The notes: generated by a model not told the origin, from the sequence alone. Positions 1 to 7,822 are shown, counted from the stretch's first letter. The stretch is 59,125 bases of DNA from Prevotellaceae bacterium (GCA_021772015.1 JAETNS010000015.1:1-59125); one strand, 5' to 3'. Translations and numbers: made by a program.

Positions 1-986
1 GTCTGCAAATATGGATTACGGCGTATCATTGCTTGCAGTACGGCTTGGTCAGGCTCGATTTTCAGGAGGTAATCCGCTATATCAAGCCCTGCTGTCCACT
101 CATCATTACTTGCTGATTCTTCAAGGAAGTTGAAGATGTTTGCCTCTATGCCGAGTGATTTCAACATCGGCAGTTTGTCACGCCATTGCTGTGTCGCTCC
201 GATGTCGGGGAACAGCATTACCAGCCTGCCACAAAGAATACGCAGAGCCTCGGCATTGAAACATCCGTGTTTACCGCCTGTCGCCAGCCACACATATTCC
301 GGCAGATAATATGATGCCACGATTGCGGTCTTTTCGCTCTCGACTATGGCAACCGGCTTGCCTCGGTCCATCGGCAAAAGGTGTTCACCGAAAAAACACT
401 GTCGCAAATTGTAGCCGGGCAACTTCAGCAACGAGTGAACCCATGTGACATGGTTGAACGGCTGCTTTACCCGCTTGCCTGTTTCCGCATCATAGAGCAT
501 GACTTTCCCGGTGCGGACATTACCGCATATGTCGGTCTGCCAAAATACGCATGACCCCGGCCAGTGTTTCGATGTGCCTACTCGGTAAGTTTTCATCAGT
601 CTCTCCGCTTCCTCGGTACCGAACTTGGAGCAGAGGAAAAGGTAGAGATTGTTCAGATGATAGCCGTGCAAAGTCTGTGAAACAGTCTTTGGCTCTATCA
701 GTGATGGCTTGCGATGCTCGGTTGGCTCGGCTCGTCGTGTCATCGGAGCGGTGCAATCGGAGTGCATGGGCTTCGCCACTGGATTTCTCTCAAAATATTC
801 CTTTGGCGTAAGGTGGTAGCTGCAACTCTGCTCATGGTCGCATCTGCCGACGTCATCAGGGAACGAGATTTGTTTCTCGGTGTCGATATATCTGCTGAAA
901 CATCTTTTCTTATGGCACGCAGGGCAAGTGTGTCGGGTCGCCACTCCCTTATAGGGCTGGAGTATGAATCTGTGGGTGCTGTTCAT
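1..986 (-). CDS. DUF6371 (PG0870-type) primase-like protein of mobile element, 3' end cut by window edge
   Basis: Reading the minus strand from the ATG at 984-986 gives an open frame of 328 codons that runs off the window, so the C-terminus is missing. The N-terminus (FILQPYKG.. then C21, C24, C49, C55) is a zinc ribbon like that of DNA primases. Further on, VAIVESEKTA followed by a glycine-rich stretch (ATGGKHG) and LFPDIGA resembles the TOPRIM glutamate and acidic motifs. DUF6371/PG0870-type proteins are common in Bacteroidota mobilizable elements, usually beside a DUF3987 protein, and that is the case here: the gene follows the DUF3987 gene by about 90 bases on the same strand. A role in priming replication of the excised element is inferred from domains only. 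Confidence 0.8.
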   Translation of the reverse strand, partial: MNSTHRFILQPYKGVATRHTCPACHKKRCFSRYIDTEKQISFPDDVGRCDHEQSCSYHLTPKEYFERNPVAKPMHSDCTAPMTRRAEPTEHRKPSLIEPKTVSQTLHGYHLNNLYLFLCSKFGTEEAERLMKTYRVGTSKHWPGSCVFWQTDICGNVRTGKVMLYDAETGKRVKQPFNHVTWVHSLLKLPGYNLRQCFFGEHLLPMDRGKPVAIVESEKTAIVASYYLPEYVWLATGGKHGCFNAEALRILCGRLVMLFPDIGATQQWRDKLPMLKSLGIEANIFNFLEESASNDEWTAGLDIADYLLKIEPDQAVLQAMIRRNPYLQ

Positions 987-1076
987 AGATTCCCGAATAT
1001 TATGCTTGCACTATTCGCATTTTCTGCATTTTGGGAGGTCGAAAATGTAGAAAGTGCAGAAAATGCAGGTGTGCGA

Positions 1077-2600
1077 TTAAATTTTACCATAAACTCCATG
1101 ACGGATTTTCTGAAAGTGAATCCCGGTGAAACGCCTGATGAAATCCTTGAAGGTGCGCTCCGGCATTGAGTTATCGGCGGCAATCTCAACTCCCTGTTCG
1201 GTGGTGAACTCGTCAGGCAGAGCCGACATCACGGCACGTTGCTGTTCCGACAGTGACAAATCCCGGATAATGCCCTGTACCCTTGTGGCGGTGGCTTTGA
1301 AATAATCCACAAGCGATATGGCATTTTCTACTGATACAAGATCTATTTCCGATTTGTCAGACTCTCCACACGCCCACCGCACCATTTGCAGGATAAGGCA
1401 AAAGCGTATGGCATGGAAATCGAATTTATTATATACGCCTTTCAGCGCGTCACATTCCTCCCGGTTACATTCCTCGGTGTTCATGCGCTGCCATTCATAT
1501 AGCCGAACCTTTGCCTCCGGCGCAAACGGCAGGATATTAGCGACAATATTCCCGTCTGTGTCGGTTTCGTATGGCATCGCCACCAATTTACCGATGATGT
1601 CAGCCCATGCCGCCTCGATGTCAAATGACGGTTCCTTGTCGCTCCACGGCTGTTTGTCCTGATTGTCGGGCATAACGAACAGCAGACGGTCGATGAATCC
1701 GTTTGATGTACGGCTCCCTTGTGCCAGTTCATTCAGTATGCCGTTCTGGATTGTTCCTACCACCGAGATAAAAGGGCGGCTGATATATACCGAGTTTTTC
1801 ACGCCCTTGCGGTCGGAGAACGACGGGTTGGCGTTGAACAGTTTTAGCCAGTATTCCTCATCAGAGCCTTTGTTGTAACGGTTGAAATTCTTGAACCACC
1901 CGGCAAGCTCATCGTTCCACATCAGTATGCCCCGCAGGTTCTGCGAGTGGATAAGCAGCATGGCTTCGGGTGTAGCGTCAGAGATAAGGAAGCGTTTGCA
2001 TATTGGCGCGACAGTGTGAGGCTCGCTGCGCTCTTTCATCGGCAGTTCGCGCTGACGCTCATATTCCTCGCAGGCCTTGACATAAGCGCGTGTCGCCTTA
2101 CCGTCCAACTCGGTGAATGGTCGGATTGCGAAATTCAACGGATGCGACTTGCACGCTCCGGGTCTGCCCACAAGAGCCATGAACAGAATCGCGCTCTCAT
2201 CCCATTTACCTTTGAGCCTTGCGAAATGGGTGTTGCCGATGCCAAGCCCGACAGCCACAAGCATAGCCCCGGCGAGATAATCCACCGGATAGCCGTAGCA
2301 GTCGTTGGCCTCGCGTACAATCCTCTGCATCTTCATCGGCAACGCTCCCTTTTCCCCGGGCACTTTATATGCCGGAATCTTGCCCTCTCGCGCAAGATCA
2401 TAGACAGTCGATTTAGCCTTGCCAAGAATCTGACAGGCTTCGGCAATCCCGATAAACTGTGTTGCCGACTTTGGGATAGTTCTCTCCGGAGTGAGCATCT
2501 TGCGAAGCTCGCCCACTTCTTTGACCAACTCCCTGACGAGAGCGGTCAGCGATGACACTGCGCCCGGCAGCTCATCGAATGTTATTGAATTTTGTAACAT
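1077..2600 (-). CDS. DUF3987 protein with N-terminal helix-turn-helix (element replication helicase-like)
   Basis: The reading frame opens at 2639, but the ATG at 2598-2600 (MLQNSITFDELPG) is the better start because the extra codons lie in an inverted repeat. Residues 1-45 are probably coiled coil. Residues about 50-80 form an excisionase-like helix-turn-helix (IGIAEACQILGKAKSTVYDL). The rest is DUF3987, with a P-loop-like VGRPGACKSHP. In relatives I know, the HTH protein and the DUF3987 protein are usually separate adjacent genes. Here the HTH lacks its usual C-terminal strand and runs straight into the DUF3987 start (PMKMQRIVREA), which suggests an in-frame fusion by deletion. It follows the TM-protein gene and precedes the DUF6371 gene. 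The replication or mobilisation role is inferred. Confidence 0.85.
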   Translation of the reverse strand: MLQNSITFDELPGAVSSLTALVRELVKEVGELRKMLTPERTIPKSATQFIGIAEACQILGKAKSTVYDLAREGKIPAYKVPGEKGALPMKMQRIVREANDCYGYPVDYLAGAMLVAVGLGIGNTHFARLKGKWDESAILFMALVGRPGACKSHPLNFAIRPFTELDGKATRAYVKACEEYERQRELPMKERSEPHTVAPICKRFLISDATPEAMLLIHSQNLRGILMWNDELAGWFKNFNRYNKGSDEEYWLKLFNANPSFSDRKGVKNSVYISRPFISVVGTIQNGILNELAQGSRTSNGFIDRLLFVMPDNQDKQPWSDKEPSFDIEAAWADIIGKLVAMPYETDTDGNIVANILPFAPEAKVRLYEWQRMNTEECNREECDALKGVYNKFDFHAIRFCLILQMVRWACGESDKSEIDLVSVENAISLVDYFKATATRVQGIIRDLSLSEQQRAVMSALPDEFTTEQGVEIAADNSMPERTFKDFIRRFTGIHFQKIRHGVYGKI

Positions 2601-2604
2601 AAAA

Positions 2605-2636
2605 CTGGCGAACCCACTTTTGTATGGATTCGCCAG
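2605..2636. repeat. Inverted repeat upstream of the DUF3987 gene
   Basis: CTGGCGAA at 2605-2612 and TTCGCCAG at 2629-2636 form a perfect 8-bp stem with a 16-base loop, directly ahead of the preferred start at 2600. It would sit in the 5' leader of the transcript. A hairpin here could influence translation or be an operator; no function is established. Confidence 0.55.
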
Positions 2637-2646
2637 CAAAGTACGG

Positions 2647-2667
2647 AAGTGTTCAAATGGTGGAATC
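2647..2667. repeat. 21-bp direct repeat, copy 1 (upstream of DUF3987 gene)
   Basis: A 21-bp stretch beginning AAGTGTTCAAATGG is identical to 5056-5076, upstream of the integrase. Both copies carry GGTGGAA, and both are followed within about 30 bases by an inverted TCCACC. Same position and orientation relative to two genes of one element suggests a shared operator or recombination-protein site. Confidence 0.65.
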
Positions 2668-2709
2668 AGACACCGGGATTCAGACTATATCCACCGGTAT
2701 CCCACCGTA

Positions 2710-3774
2710 TCACCACCCGGCATAACCGTATTCGTCAGATTCTTCTAATACGTTGTCTCCAAGATTATAAGGTTCAAGTTCCATATCTGCCATTGCTTGT
2801 GCCATTGCGTCATTTGCAGATTTGGAACGTTTGGAAATTTTTGTAGATTTTTTCGGCTTTGGGGTGGTGTTTTTTGTGGTGGCTGCAACGGTGGGCGTTT
2901 CCACCTCTATATCCTCAACGGGTACTTCAAAGCGGTCAACATTTTTGTTGATTTTTATTTTGCCCTGTGTGCCGTTGCATGTCAGTTTACGTTCTATGGT
3001 GCATACCTCTACCTCTCTGAAGGTATAGGGGAACACTTGTTTTAGGAAATGTGCTGTGTGAAGATTCAGTTTCTTGAACGGCTTTGCTATATTCCAGCCG
3101 AAGTGCATCATGTCGGATGTCGTAAACTCATAGGGCAACTGTATCGCCATATCTTCGGAAAAATCCGGCACATCCTTACTATGTATGAATTCAGTTACAG
3201 CATCTATGATTTTTTCAACTACATCCTTATCGACGAATGGCGACATGGTGTAACCGATATATAGAACAACGTGTTCCTCTTTCTCATAGGCTCTGTCCTC
3301 CTGACGCTTCTTCGCTTGCTCACGTCTTCCCTCATAGTCAATGACTATCTTCTTCGGGGTAGGAGTTTCGATTTTGACTATTCCGGCAGAGGATTCATTA
3401 TGAATCTGGGCGATTTCTTGCTGTTGTGGCGTAGGCTGTAATGTTGATTCTTCCGAGGCTATTAATTCTGATTTTGGCTCGGCATCTAACTCATTGTTGT
3501 CAAGCGATTGCCGTTCTTTGAATCCAAGCCATTTGAAAAATTCCTCAAAGCATTTGACAAGAGCTGTTCCAATAGTTCGTGAAAGAAAATCTTGAAAGGC
3601 AAAGTACAGCAAAGCGAATACGGCAAAAACACCGATGAATATCAGATTGGCATTAAAGCCACTCATTTCTTTGATGTCTATTGCGTATTGGCGGGCAGCT
3701 GCGGCGAGAATCAGGGCAGCGAGGCTTATCCAAAGCCATATCTGCCAATGGTCGGGGAGTTGTCCGTTTTTCAT
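2710..3774 (-). CDS. Two-TM membrane-anchored protein of the mobile element, unknown function
   Basis: A 354-residue protein I do not recognise as a named family. Two hydrophobic segments (about residues 12-28 and 42-62) anchor the N-terminus. A charged linker follows (about 85-150), then a probably soluble domain with VVLYIGYTMSPF, a stretch rich in aromatic residues (HFGWNIAKPF, VFPYTFREVEV) and a lysine/serine-rich tail (about 290-320). The gene sits between the integrase and the DUF3987 gene on the same strand, so it belongs to the element. A role in conjugative mobilisation, surface exclusion or regulation cannot be decided from sequence. Confidence 0.7.
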   Translation of the reverse strand: MKNGQLPDHWQIWLWISLAALILAAAARQYAIDIKEMSGFNANLIFIGVFAVFALLYFAFQDFLSRTIGTALVKCFEEFFKWLGFKERQSLDNNELDAEPKSELIASEESTLQPTPQQQEIAQIHNESSAGIVKIETPTPKKIVIDYEGRREQAKKRQEDRAYEKEEHVVLYIGYTMSPFVDKDVVEKIIDAVTEFIHSKDVPDFSEDMAIQLPYEFTTSDMMHFGWNIAKPFKKLNLHTAHFLKQVFPYTFREVEVCTIERKLTCNGTQGKIKINKNVDRFEVPVEDIEVETPTVAATTKNTTPKPKKSTKISKRSKSANDAMAQAMADMELEPYNLGDNVLEESDEYGYAGW

Positions 3775-3912
3775 TGTTTAATTATTGTAAAAATTTCATC
3801 AGTTTTTATAACACAATCCTCCCCGATGATGTTCAGTGAAAAGAGAATGCCACCCTGTATTTTGGCAAGATGGCATAATATCGATGTTTCTATTTTACTT
3901 GGACTATGAAAA

Positions 3913-5019
3913 TTATTTCAGGGAGATAACATTGGCAGCTGCTCTTTTGCGTTCATCAACGACCTCCGCGTATATTTGTGTGTTCTTGACGCTTTTATGT
4001 GTTAACATCTTGCTGATTGTCAGAATGTCAACGCCATTTGCGGCTAACAGGGTCGCAAAACTGTGGCGCATAGAATGGAACGAGATTCTGCGTGTGATAC
4101 CGGCAGATTTCAGCCATTCTTTGAGCGGATGATTCACCATATGTCGTTTCAATCCCTTGAACACAAGACCTTCGGAGCGTTCACCGCATAGGGCGAGTGT
4201 TTCATCACTGATAGGCAGGTTTGCTTCCTCATCAGTTTTCTCGGTGCATTTGCGGATTACATAGCCTCCGTCTTGCCCCATTTCAATATGCTCCCATGAG
4301 AGTTGAAGAATATCGCTGATTCTCAATCCCGTCATGCAGCTGAACAAGGTAGCGTATTTCAGTACGGGGATTTTGCATGGCGTAGCCATAAGCCGTTTCA
4401 CCTCTTCAAGTGTCAGAAACTCTTTCTTGACCTCGCGCCACTCGATTTTATCAAGGAAGTCGTTGATGTTTTCTCTGAGATATTTCTCCTTGTATGCGAT
4501 TTTGAGCAACGCCCGGAATGTTGACCAATATCCGGCGGCAGAGTTTTGTGTAATCGGGCCTTTGCCATTGTTGCGTTGACGCTGTGCCGAAAGTAGATAT
4601 GTTCGGAACCCGTCGCAGAAATCGGTTGTCAAATCACCGAAACGGCATTTCCCACCGCAATAGATGGAGAAATGGCGATAGACGCAATCCCATTTCTGAT
4701 ATTTCTGGCGACACTTGCTCTTGAAGTAGGCAAGGAAATCCATGCGCTGCTTCTCCTTGTCGAGAAAATCAAATTTCTCGTTGAGCAACTGCTCGAAGCG
4801 GCGACAACGGATAGCCTCTGCCTTTTCTTCCATAGAAGCATTGAACTGGCGTTCACGCTCATTCTTGGGGGAGGCATAGATGTAGATGCCGAGAGTTTCA
4901 CGACGGCTCATGCGGTTTGTATGCGGATTGCGAATCGCAGGGTAGAAATCGAGATAGAGCGAGATACGTCCACCCGATATAGCCTTCTTACGAAGGAAAA
5001 CTTTTGTGCATGTATTCAT
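3913..5019 (-). CDS. Tyrosine recombinase (integrase) of the element
   Basis: A 368-residue phage-type integrase of the Bacteroidota kind. It has an Arm/SAM-like N-terminal part (about 1-110), a core-binding domain (about 110-195) and a catalytic domain. Catalytic residues are visible: R233 in TGLRISDI, H315-x-x-R318 in HSMRHSF, H341 in LTHKS and the nucleophile Y350 in NTQIYAEV, so the enzyme looks intact. It would integrate and excise the element whose edge lies against mnmE. A 21-bp repeat shared with the DUF3987 promoter region lies 37 bases upstream. Downstream (3860-3895 region) is an imperfect ATGCCA..TGGCAT hairpin that may terminate its transcript. Confidence 0.93.
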   Translation of the reverse strand: MNTCTKVFLRKKAISGGRISLYLDFYPAIRNPHTNRMSRRETLGIYIYASPKNERERQFNASMEEKAEAIRCRRFEQLLNEKFDFLDKEKQRMDFLAYFKSKCRQKYQKWDCVYRHFSIYCGGKCRFGDLTTDFCDGFRTYLLSAQRQRNNGKGPITQNSAAGYWSTFRALLKIAYKEKYLRENINDFLDKIEWREVKKEFLTLEEVKRLMATPCKIPVLKYATLFSCMTGLRISDILQLSWEHIEMGQDGGYVIRKCTEKTDEEANLPISDETLALCGERSEGLVFKGLKRHMVNHPLKEWLKSAGITRRISFHSMRHSFATLLAANGVDILTISKMLTHKSVKNTQIYAEVVDERKRAAANVISLK

Positions 5020-5055
5020 GTGCGTTTGTTTTTAATTGTTTGCTGCAAAGGTCGT

Positions 5056-5106
5056 AAGTGTTCAAATGGTGGAATCGTTAACCGGATTTAAGGCAAGTTC
5101 CACCAT
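5056..5106. repeat. 21-bp direct repeat, copy 2, plus inverted repeat upstream of integrase
   Basis: 5056-5076 is identical to 2647-2667. Overlapping it, ATGGTGGAA (5066-5074) pairs perfectly with TTCCACCAT (5098-5106). The dyad lies between the four-HTH gene and the integrase, 47-87 bases ahead of the integrase start. It is a candidate operator for the neighbouring multi-HTH protein or an accessory recombination site. Confidence 0.6.
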
Positions 5107-5118
5107 GCTCCCACCGCC

Positions 5119-6021
5119 TTATATCGTGGGTGGAGCAAATAGATTATCAAGTTCTTGCTTGGATATTTTGATGATTCTCCCGACTTTCACTTTCGTTATG
5201 CCGTGTGTCTTGATGTAGTGATATAGTTGGTCGCGCGTCATGTTGAAATGCTCCATAGCTTCCGGCATGGTATAATATTCCGGTTCTTTCGGCTCGGCTA
5301 CGCCTTTGGCAATATCAAAATGACGCTTTGAGTATCGGGCTTCGCAACCGACTTTCTTTTTCGGGATGCCTTCCTTTGACACGAGATTATAGATTGCCGA
5401 TAGCGTCATACCGAACCGCTCCTGAATCTCTGCCACGGTGTACCACTCGGTTATATCCTCTTGCGGTTTCTTCTTGGCAAAGAAACGGTCAATGTGGCTT
5501 TTGCTCCAGAGCGTCTTTCCTCGTTGGATAGTCTTTGGAAAGTTGTTTTCTTTCGCTGCCTTGAAAAGCCACGAATTACTGATGCCGAATTTCTCCAGCA
5601 CCTCTTTGGTGGTGTAAAATTCGGTGATTGGCTGTTTCTTTATTGTCGCAGTTATTCTCTGTTGTTCGGAGATTTCAGTGAATAACGCATCTAAGTCTTT
5701 TCTTCGGATAAGAGTTTTTCGGCATAGACGCCAAACCTTGATAGAGCCATTAGAAATATAGTTGTAAATAGACTTAGTGCATAGCCCCATAAGTTTAGCC
5801 GCTTGTGTCGGTGTCAGAAACTCCTGTTTCTCCAACTCGACTTTACCGGATTCTTGGTATTCGTACTCTCGTTGGTACTCTCCCAAACGCTTTTGGCGTT
5901 TTCTCTCTTTATAGGCGAGGTTGGAGCATCGGTGACTGCAATACTCCGTGGTCGTCTTTCGTGCTGTGAACTCGTTGCCACACCACTTACAGATTTTCTT
6001 GATTTCGATGTTGCTGCTCAT
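5119..6021 (-). CDS. Zinc-finger protein with four tandem helix-turn-helix domains
   Basis: The start chosen is the ATG at 6019-6021 (MSSNIEIKKICKWCG), giving 300 residues; upstream in-frame codons fall inside a tandem repeat. C11, C14, C28 and C32 form a small zinc finger, followed by a basic linker. Then come four excisionase/MerR-like winged HTH units of about 47 residues each, at about 68-114 (FLTPTQAAKLMG), 135-181 (FYTTKEVLEKFG), 192-238 (WYTVAEIQERFG) and 248-294 (YYTMPEAMEHFN). Each starts with the same x-Y/L-T-x-x-E/Q-A/V/I pattern. It lies between the integrase and the mnmE end, the usual place for an excisionase or directionality factor. DNA binding is near certain; the role in excision or autoregulation is inferred. 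Confidence 0.85.
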   Translation of the reverse strand: MSSNIEIKKICKWCGNEFTARKTTTEYCSHRCSNLAYKERKRQKRLGEYQREYEYQESGKVELEKQEFLTPTQAAKLMGLCTKSIYNYISNGSIKVWRLCRKTLIRRKDLDALFTEISEQQRITATIKKQPITEFYTTKEVLEKFGISNSWLFKAAKENNFPKTIQRGKTLWSKSHIDRFFAKKKPQEDITEWYTVAEIQERFGMTLSAIYNLVSKEGIPKKKVGCEARYSKRHFDIAKGVAEPKEPEYYTMPEAMEHFNMTRDQLYHYIKTHGITKVKVGRIIKISKQELDNLFAPPTI

Positions 6022-6050
6022 GTTTATTTCGCTTGTTATTTCGCCAAAAG

Positions 6051-6090
6051 TGTGTATCGGCGTGTATTGGCGTGTATGGGTGTGTAAATC
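6051..6090. repeat. Four tandem 10-bp direct repeats (iteron-like) upstream of the four-HTH gene
   Basis: Reading + strand, TGTGTATCGG, CGTGTATTGG, CGTGTATGGG and TGTGTAAATC follow each other without gaps (6051-6060, 6061-6070, 6071-6080, 6081-6090). The 10-bp period puts each copy on nearly the same face of the helix. The array ends 30 bases before the four-HTH start codon. Confidence 0.75.
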
Positions 6091-6130
6091 CTCCACAATT
6101 TCTCTGCCTCTCTTGGCTGATTATTGGGTT

Positions 6131-6150
6131 GAGATACAACCGAGATACAA
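6131..6150. repeat. Paired 9-bp direct repeat near the element end
   Basis: GAGATACAA occurs at 6131-6139 and 6142-6150, start-to-start spacing 11 bp. It lies between the HTH gene and the mnmE junction, where arm-type integrase sites are normally found. A short hairpin (ATGGCAC 6206-6212 with GTGCCAT 6223-6229) lies between these repeats and mnmE. Confidence 0.5.
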
Positions 6151-6272
6151 AAATGGGCGTAAAATCGAGCAGAAACCGTCAAAACCGGTTAATGCGGCAA
6201 CAAAAATGGCACCCCGTAAAGAGTGCCATACTAACAGATTATGCTGTTTTGTGCTGGATTGTGACGATTAGG

Positions 6273-6290
6273 TCATTTACCGACGCAGAA
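6273..6290. other. Candidate attachment site at the 3' end of mnmE
   Basis: The last codons of mnmE (FCVGK, stop TGA at 6273-6275) mark the junction between core genome and the element. The 3' end of mnmE/trmE/thdF is a known target of tyrosine recombinases (for example the SGI1 family), because its FCxGK coding sequence is conserved. The mnmE frame is intact, as expected when the element regenerates the gene end. The second att copy would lie left of the window, so it cannot be seen. Confidence 0.5.
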
Positions 6291-7778
6291 ACGGGAGAAG
6301 ATGGAGGCGAGGATGTCTGGAGTGGTGAGGGTGCCGGTGATGGAGGAAAGATGGTGGAGGGTGGTGCGGAGATCTTGGGCGATGAGGTCGCCGGGGATGT
6401 TGGCGCGCAGGCCGTCCAGAATGGCGGCCGTTGAGATGGCAGCTTCCTTAAGGGCTTTGGCATGACGCAGATTGGTGACAAGAATCGAGTCCTCATCTGT
6501 AGAACCTTGGAGCTTGAGGGCTATGGATGTCAGAGTTGCGAGAAGCTGTTGATTGCCTTCGCCTGTTTTTGTTGAAAAAGGTATTATGGAGTAAGGCGAG
6601 ACAGCTGCCATGTTATCTGGGAATACGTTGGCCGGGAGTATTTTGGGCAGGTCGGAGGGGGATGGATCTTCCAAGAGATCTGTCTTGTTCAGAAGTAATA
6701 TGAGAGGGGAGGAAGGCGCAACCGAGGCGGTTTCTGCCTCGGGTACACGCTGCTCCTCTTTTGATGTCATATTACAAGCATTTTCCTCTGCGGAGGTTCG
6801 TTTATGTGATGGCATTGTGGTCGCGTCTATGACAGAAATCACGATCGATGCCCGGGAGATTGCCTGGCGTGAACGTTCGATTCCAAGTGTCTCGATCGGA
6901 TCGGAAGTCTCTCGCAGGCCGGCGGTGTCGATGAAACGGAAAAGGAAGTCTCCGATCTCAAGGGTGTCTTCGATCGTGTCACGGGTGGTGCCGTGGATGT
7001 CGGAGACAATAGCCCGGTCTTCACCGAGCAGCAAATTCAGGAGTGATGATTTGCCGGCGTTCGTGGGGCCGACGATAGCCACCGGTATGCCATCCTTTAT
7101 TGCCGCTCCGGAAGCAAAAGATTCTCCGAGCCTTGTAACCTCCTTATGGATTTCACAGGCGATATCACGTAGCCTGGCGCGGGAGGCAAACTCCACATCT
7201 TCCTCCGAAAAATCCAGCTCAAGTTCCAATAGCGACGCGAGGTCAAGCAGTTTTCCGCGCAGTTCCTCCAGCCGACGGGAAAAAGTCCCCTTCATCTGCA
7301 AAGTCGCCAATCTGTGGGCTGCCCGTGAATTCGAGGCTATTACATCAGCCACCCCTTCCGCCTGCGCCAGATCCATCTTTCCGTTTGCGAAAGCTCGCCG
7401 TGTGAATTCTCCCGCTTCCGCCAGGCGCGCTCCAAGGCTCATGAGAATTTCAATCAAACGTCGCTGTACATATCTGGATCCATGGACGGAGATTTCTACG
7501 ACATCTTCTCCTGTGAAAGATGCCGGGGCGCGGAATACCGTGGCTACAGCTTCGTCGAGCATCTCACCGTCACGCATAGGGTCGGTGATCCATCCCACAC
7601 GCGCCGTATAGCCCGGTGTTGAAGACAACTGTTTACCATGCCATATTTTGTCGACGATCGTTATAGCCTCAGGTCCGCTGACGCGTATGACAGCGATTCC
7701 CCCTGTCCCAGGGGCGGTCGATATGGCGCAGATTGTCTCTGTTGAATCTGAAATATAGGTCTGATTGTAGCCTTTCAT
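6273..7778 (-). CDS. mnmE: tRNA uridine-5-carboxymethylaminomethyl modification GTPase MnmE
   Basis: MnmE, with MnmG, modifies U34 of tRNAs reading two-fold degenerate codons. The start at 7776-7778 (MKGYNQTYISDS) matches the family's SDTICAIATAP-type start; the frame is open further upstream but would cross the promoter. The N-terminal formyl-THF binding domain and helical domain are followed by the G domain: G1 GPTNAGKSS, G2 TTRD, G3 DTAG, G4 NKTD. The C-terminus is FCVGK with the conserved cysteine. Odd: about 35 residues rich in S, E and A (TTMPSHKRTSAEEN.. to ..ASVAPSS) are inserted between G3 and G4. The gene is divergent from the MATE exporter and borders the mobile element downstream. 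Confidence 0.96.
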   Translation of the reverse strand: MKGYNQTYISDSTETICAISTAPGTGGIAVIRVSGPEAITIVDKIWHGKQLSSTPGYTARVGWITDPMRDGEMLDEAVATVFRAPASFTGEDVVEISVHGSRYVQRRLIEILMSLGARLAEAGEFTRRAFANGKMDLAQAEGVADVIASNSRAAHRLATLQMKGTFSRRLEELRGKLLDLASLLELELDFSEEDVEFASRARLRDIACEIHKEVTRLGESFASGAAIKDGIPVAIVGPTNAGKSSLLNLLLGEDRAIVSDIHGTTRDTIEDTLEIGDFLFRFIDTAGLRETSDPIETLGIERSRQAISRASIVISVIDATTMPSHKRTSAEENACNMTSKEEQRVPEAETASVAPSSPLILLLNKTDLLEDPSPSDLPKILPANVFPDNMAAVSPYSIIPFSTKTGEGNQQLLATLTSIALKLQGSTDEDSILVTNLRHAKALKEAAISTAAILDGLRANIPGDLIAQDLRTTLHHLSSITGTLTTPDILASIFSRFCVGK

Positions 7779-7782
7779 GTCG

Positions 7783-7822
7783 GCAAAGTTACTGAATTCC
7801 CCGAAAACTTGCGTAACTTTGC
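7783..7822. promoter_or_regulatory. Divergent promoter region whose two -7 boxes form a perfect inverted repeat
   Basis: GCAAAGTTAC (7783-7792) and GTAACTTTGC (7813-7822) are perfect inverted copies; each is a Bacteroidota -7 box (TAACTTTGC) for mnmE (minus) and the MATE gene (plus). Only four bases separate the mnmE box from its ATG, so transcription would start at or near the start codon. No clear -33 TTTG is seen for either direction. Confidence 0.65.

Noticed and set aside
6051-6090. Possible CRISPR array from the tandem repeats
   Set aside because: Units are only 10 bp with no spacers; no cas genes are present.
6273-6434. GGAGG-rich glutamate/glycine frame on the plus strand
   Set aside because: Antisense to the mnmE C-terminus and low in complexity.
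6610-7611. 333-codon plus-strand frame opposite mnmE
   Set aside because: Serine/arginine-rich shadow of the mnmE G domain and helical domain.
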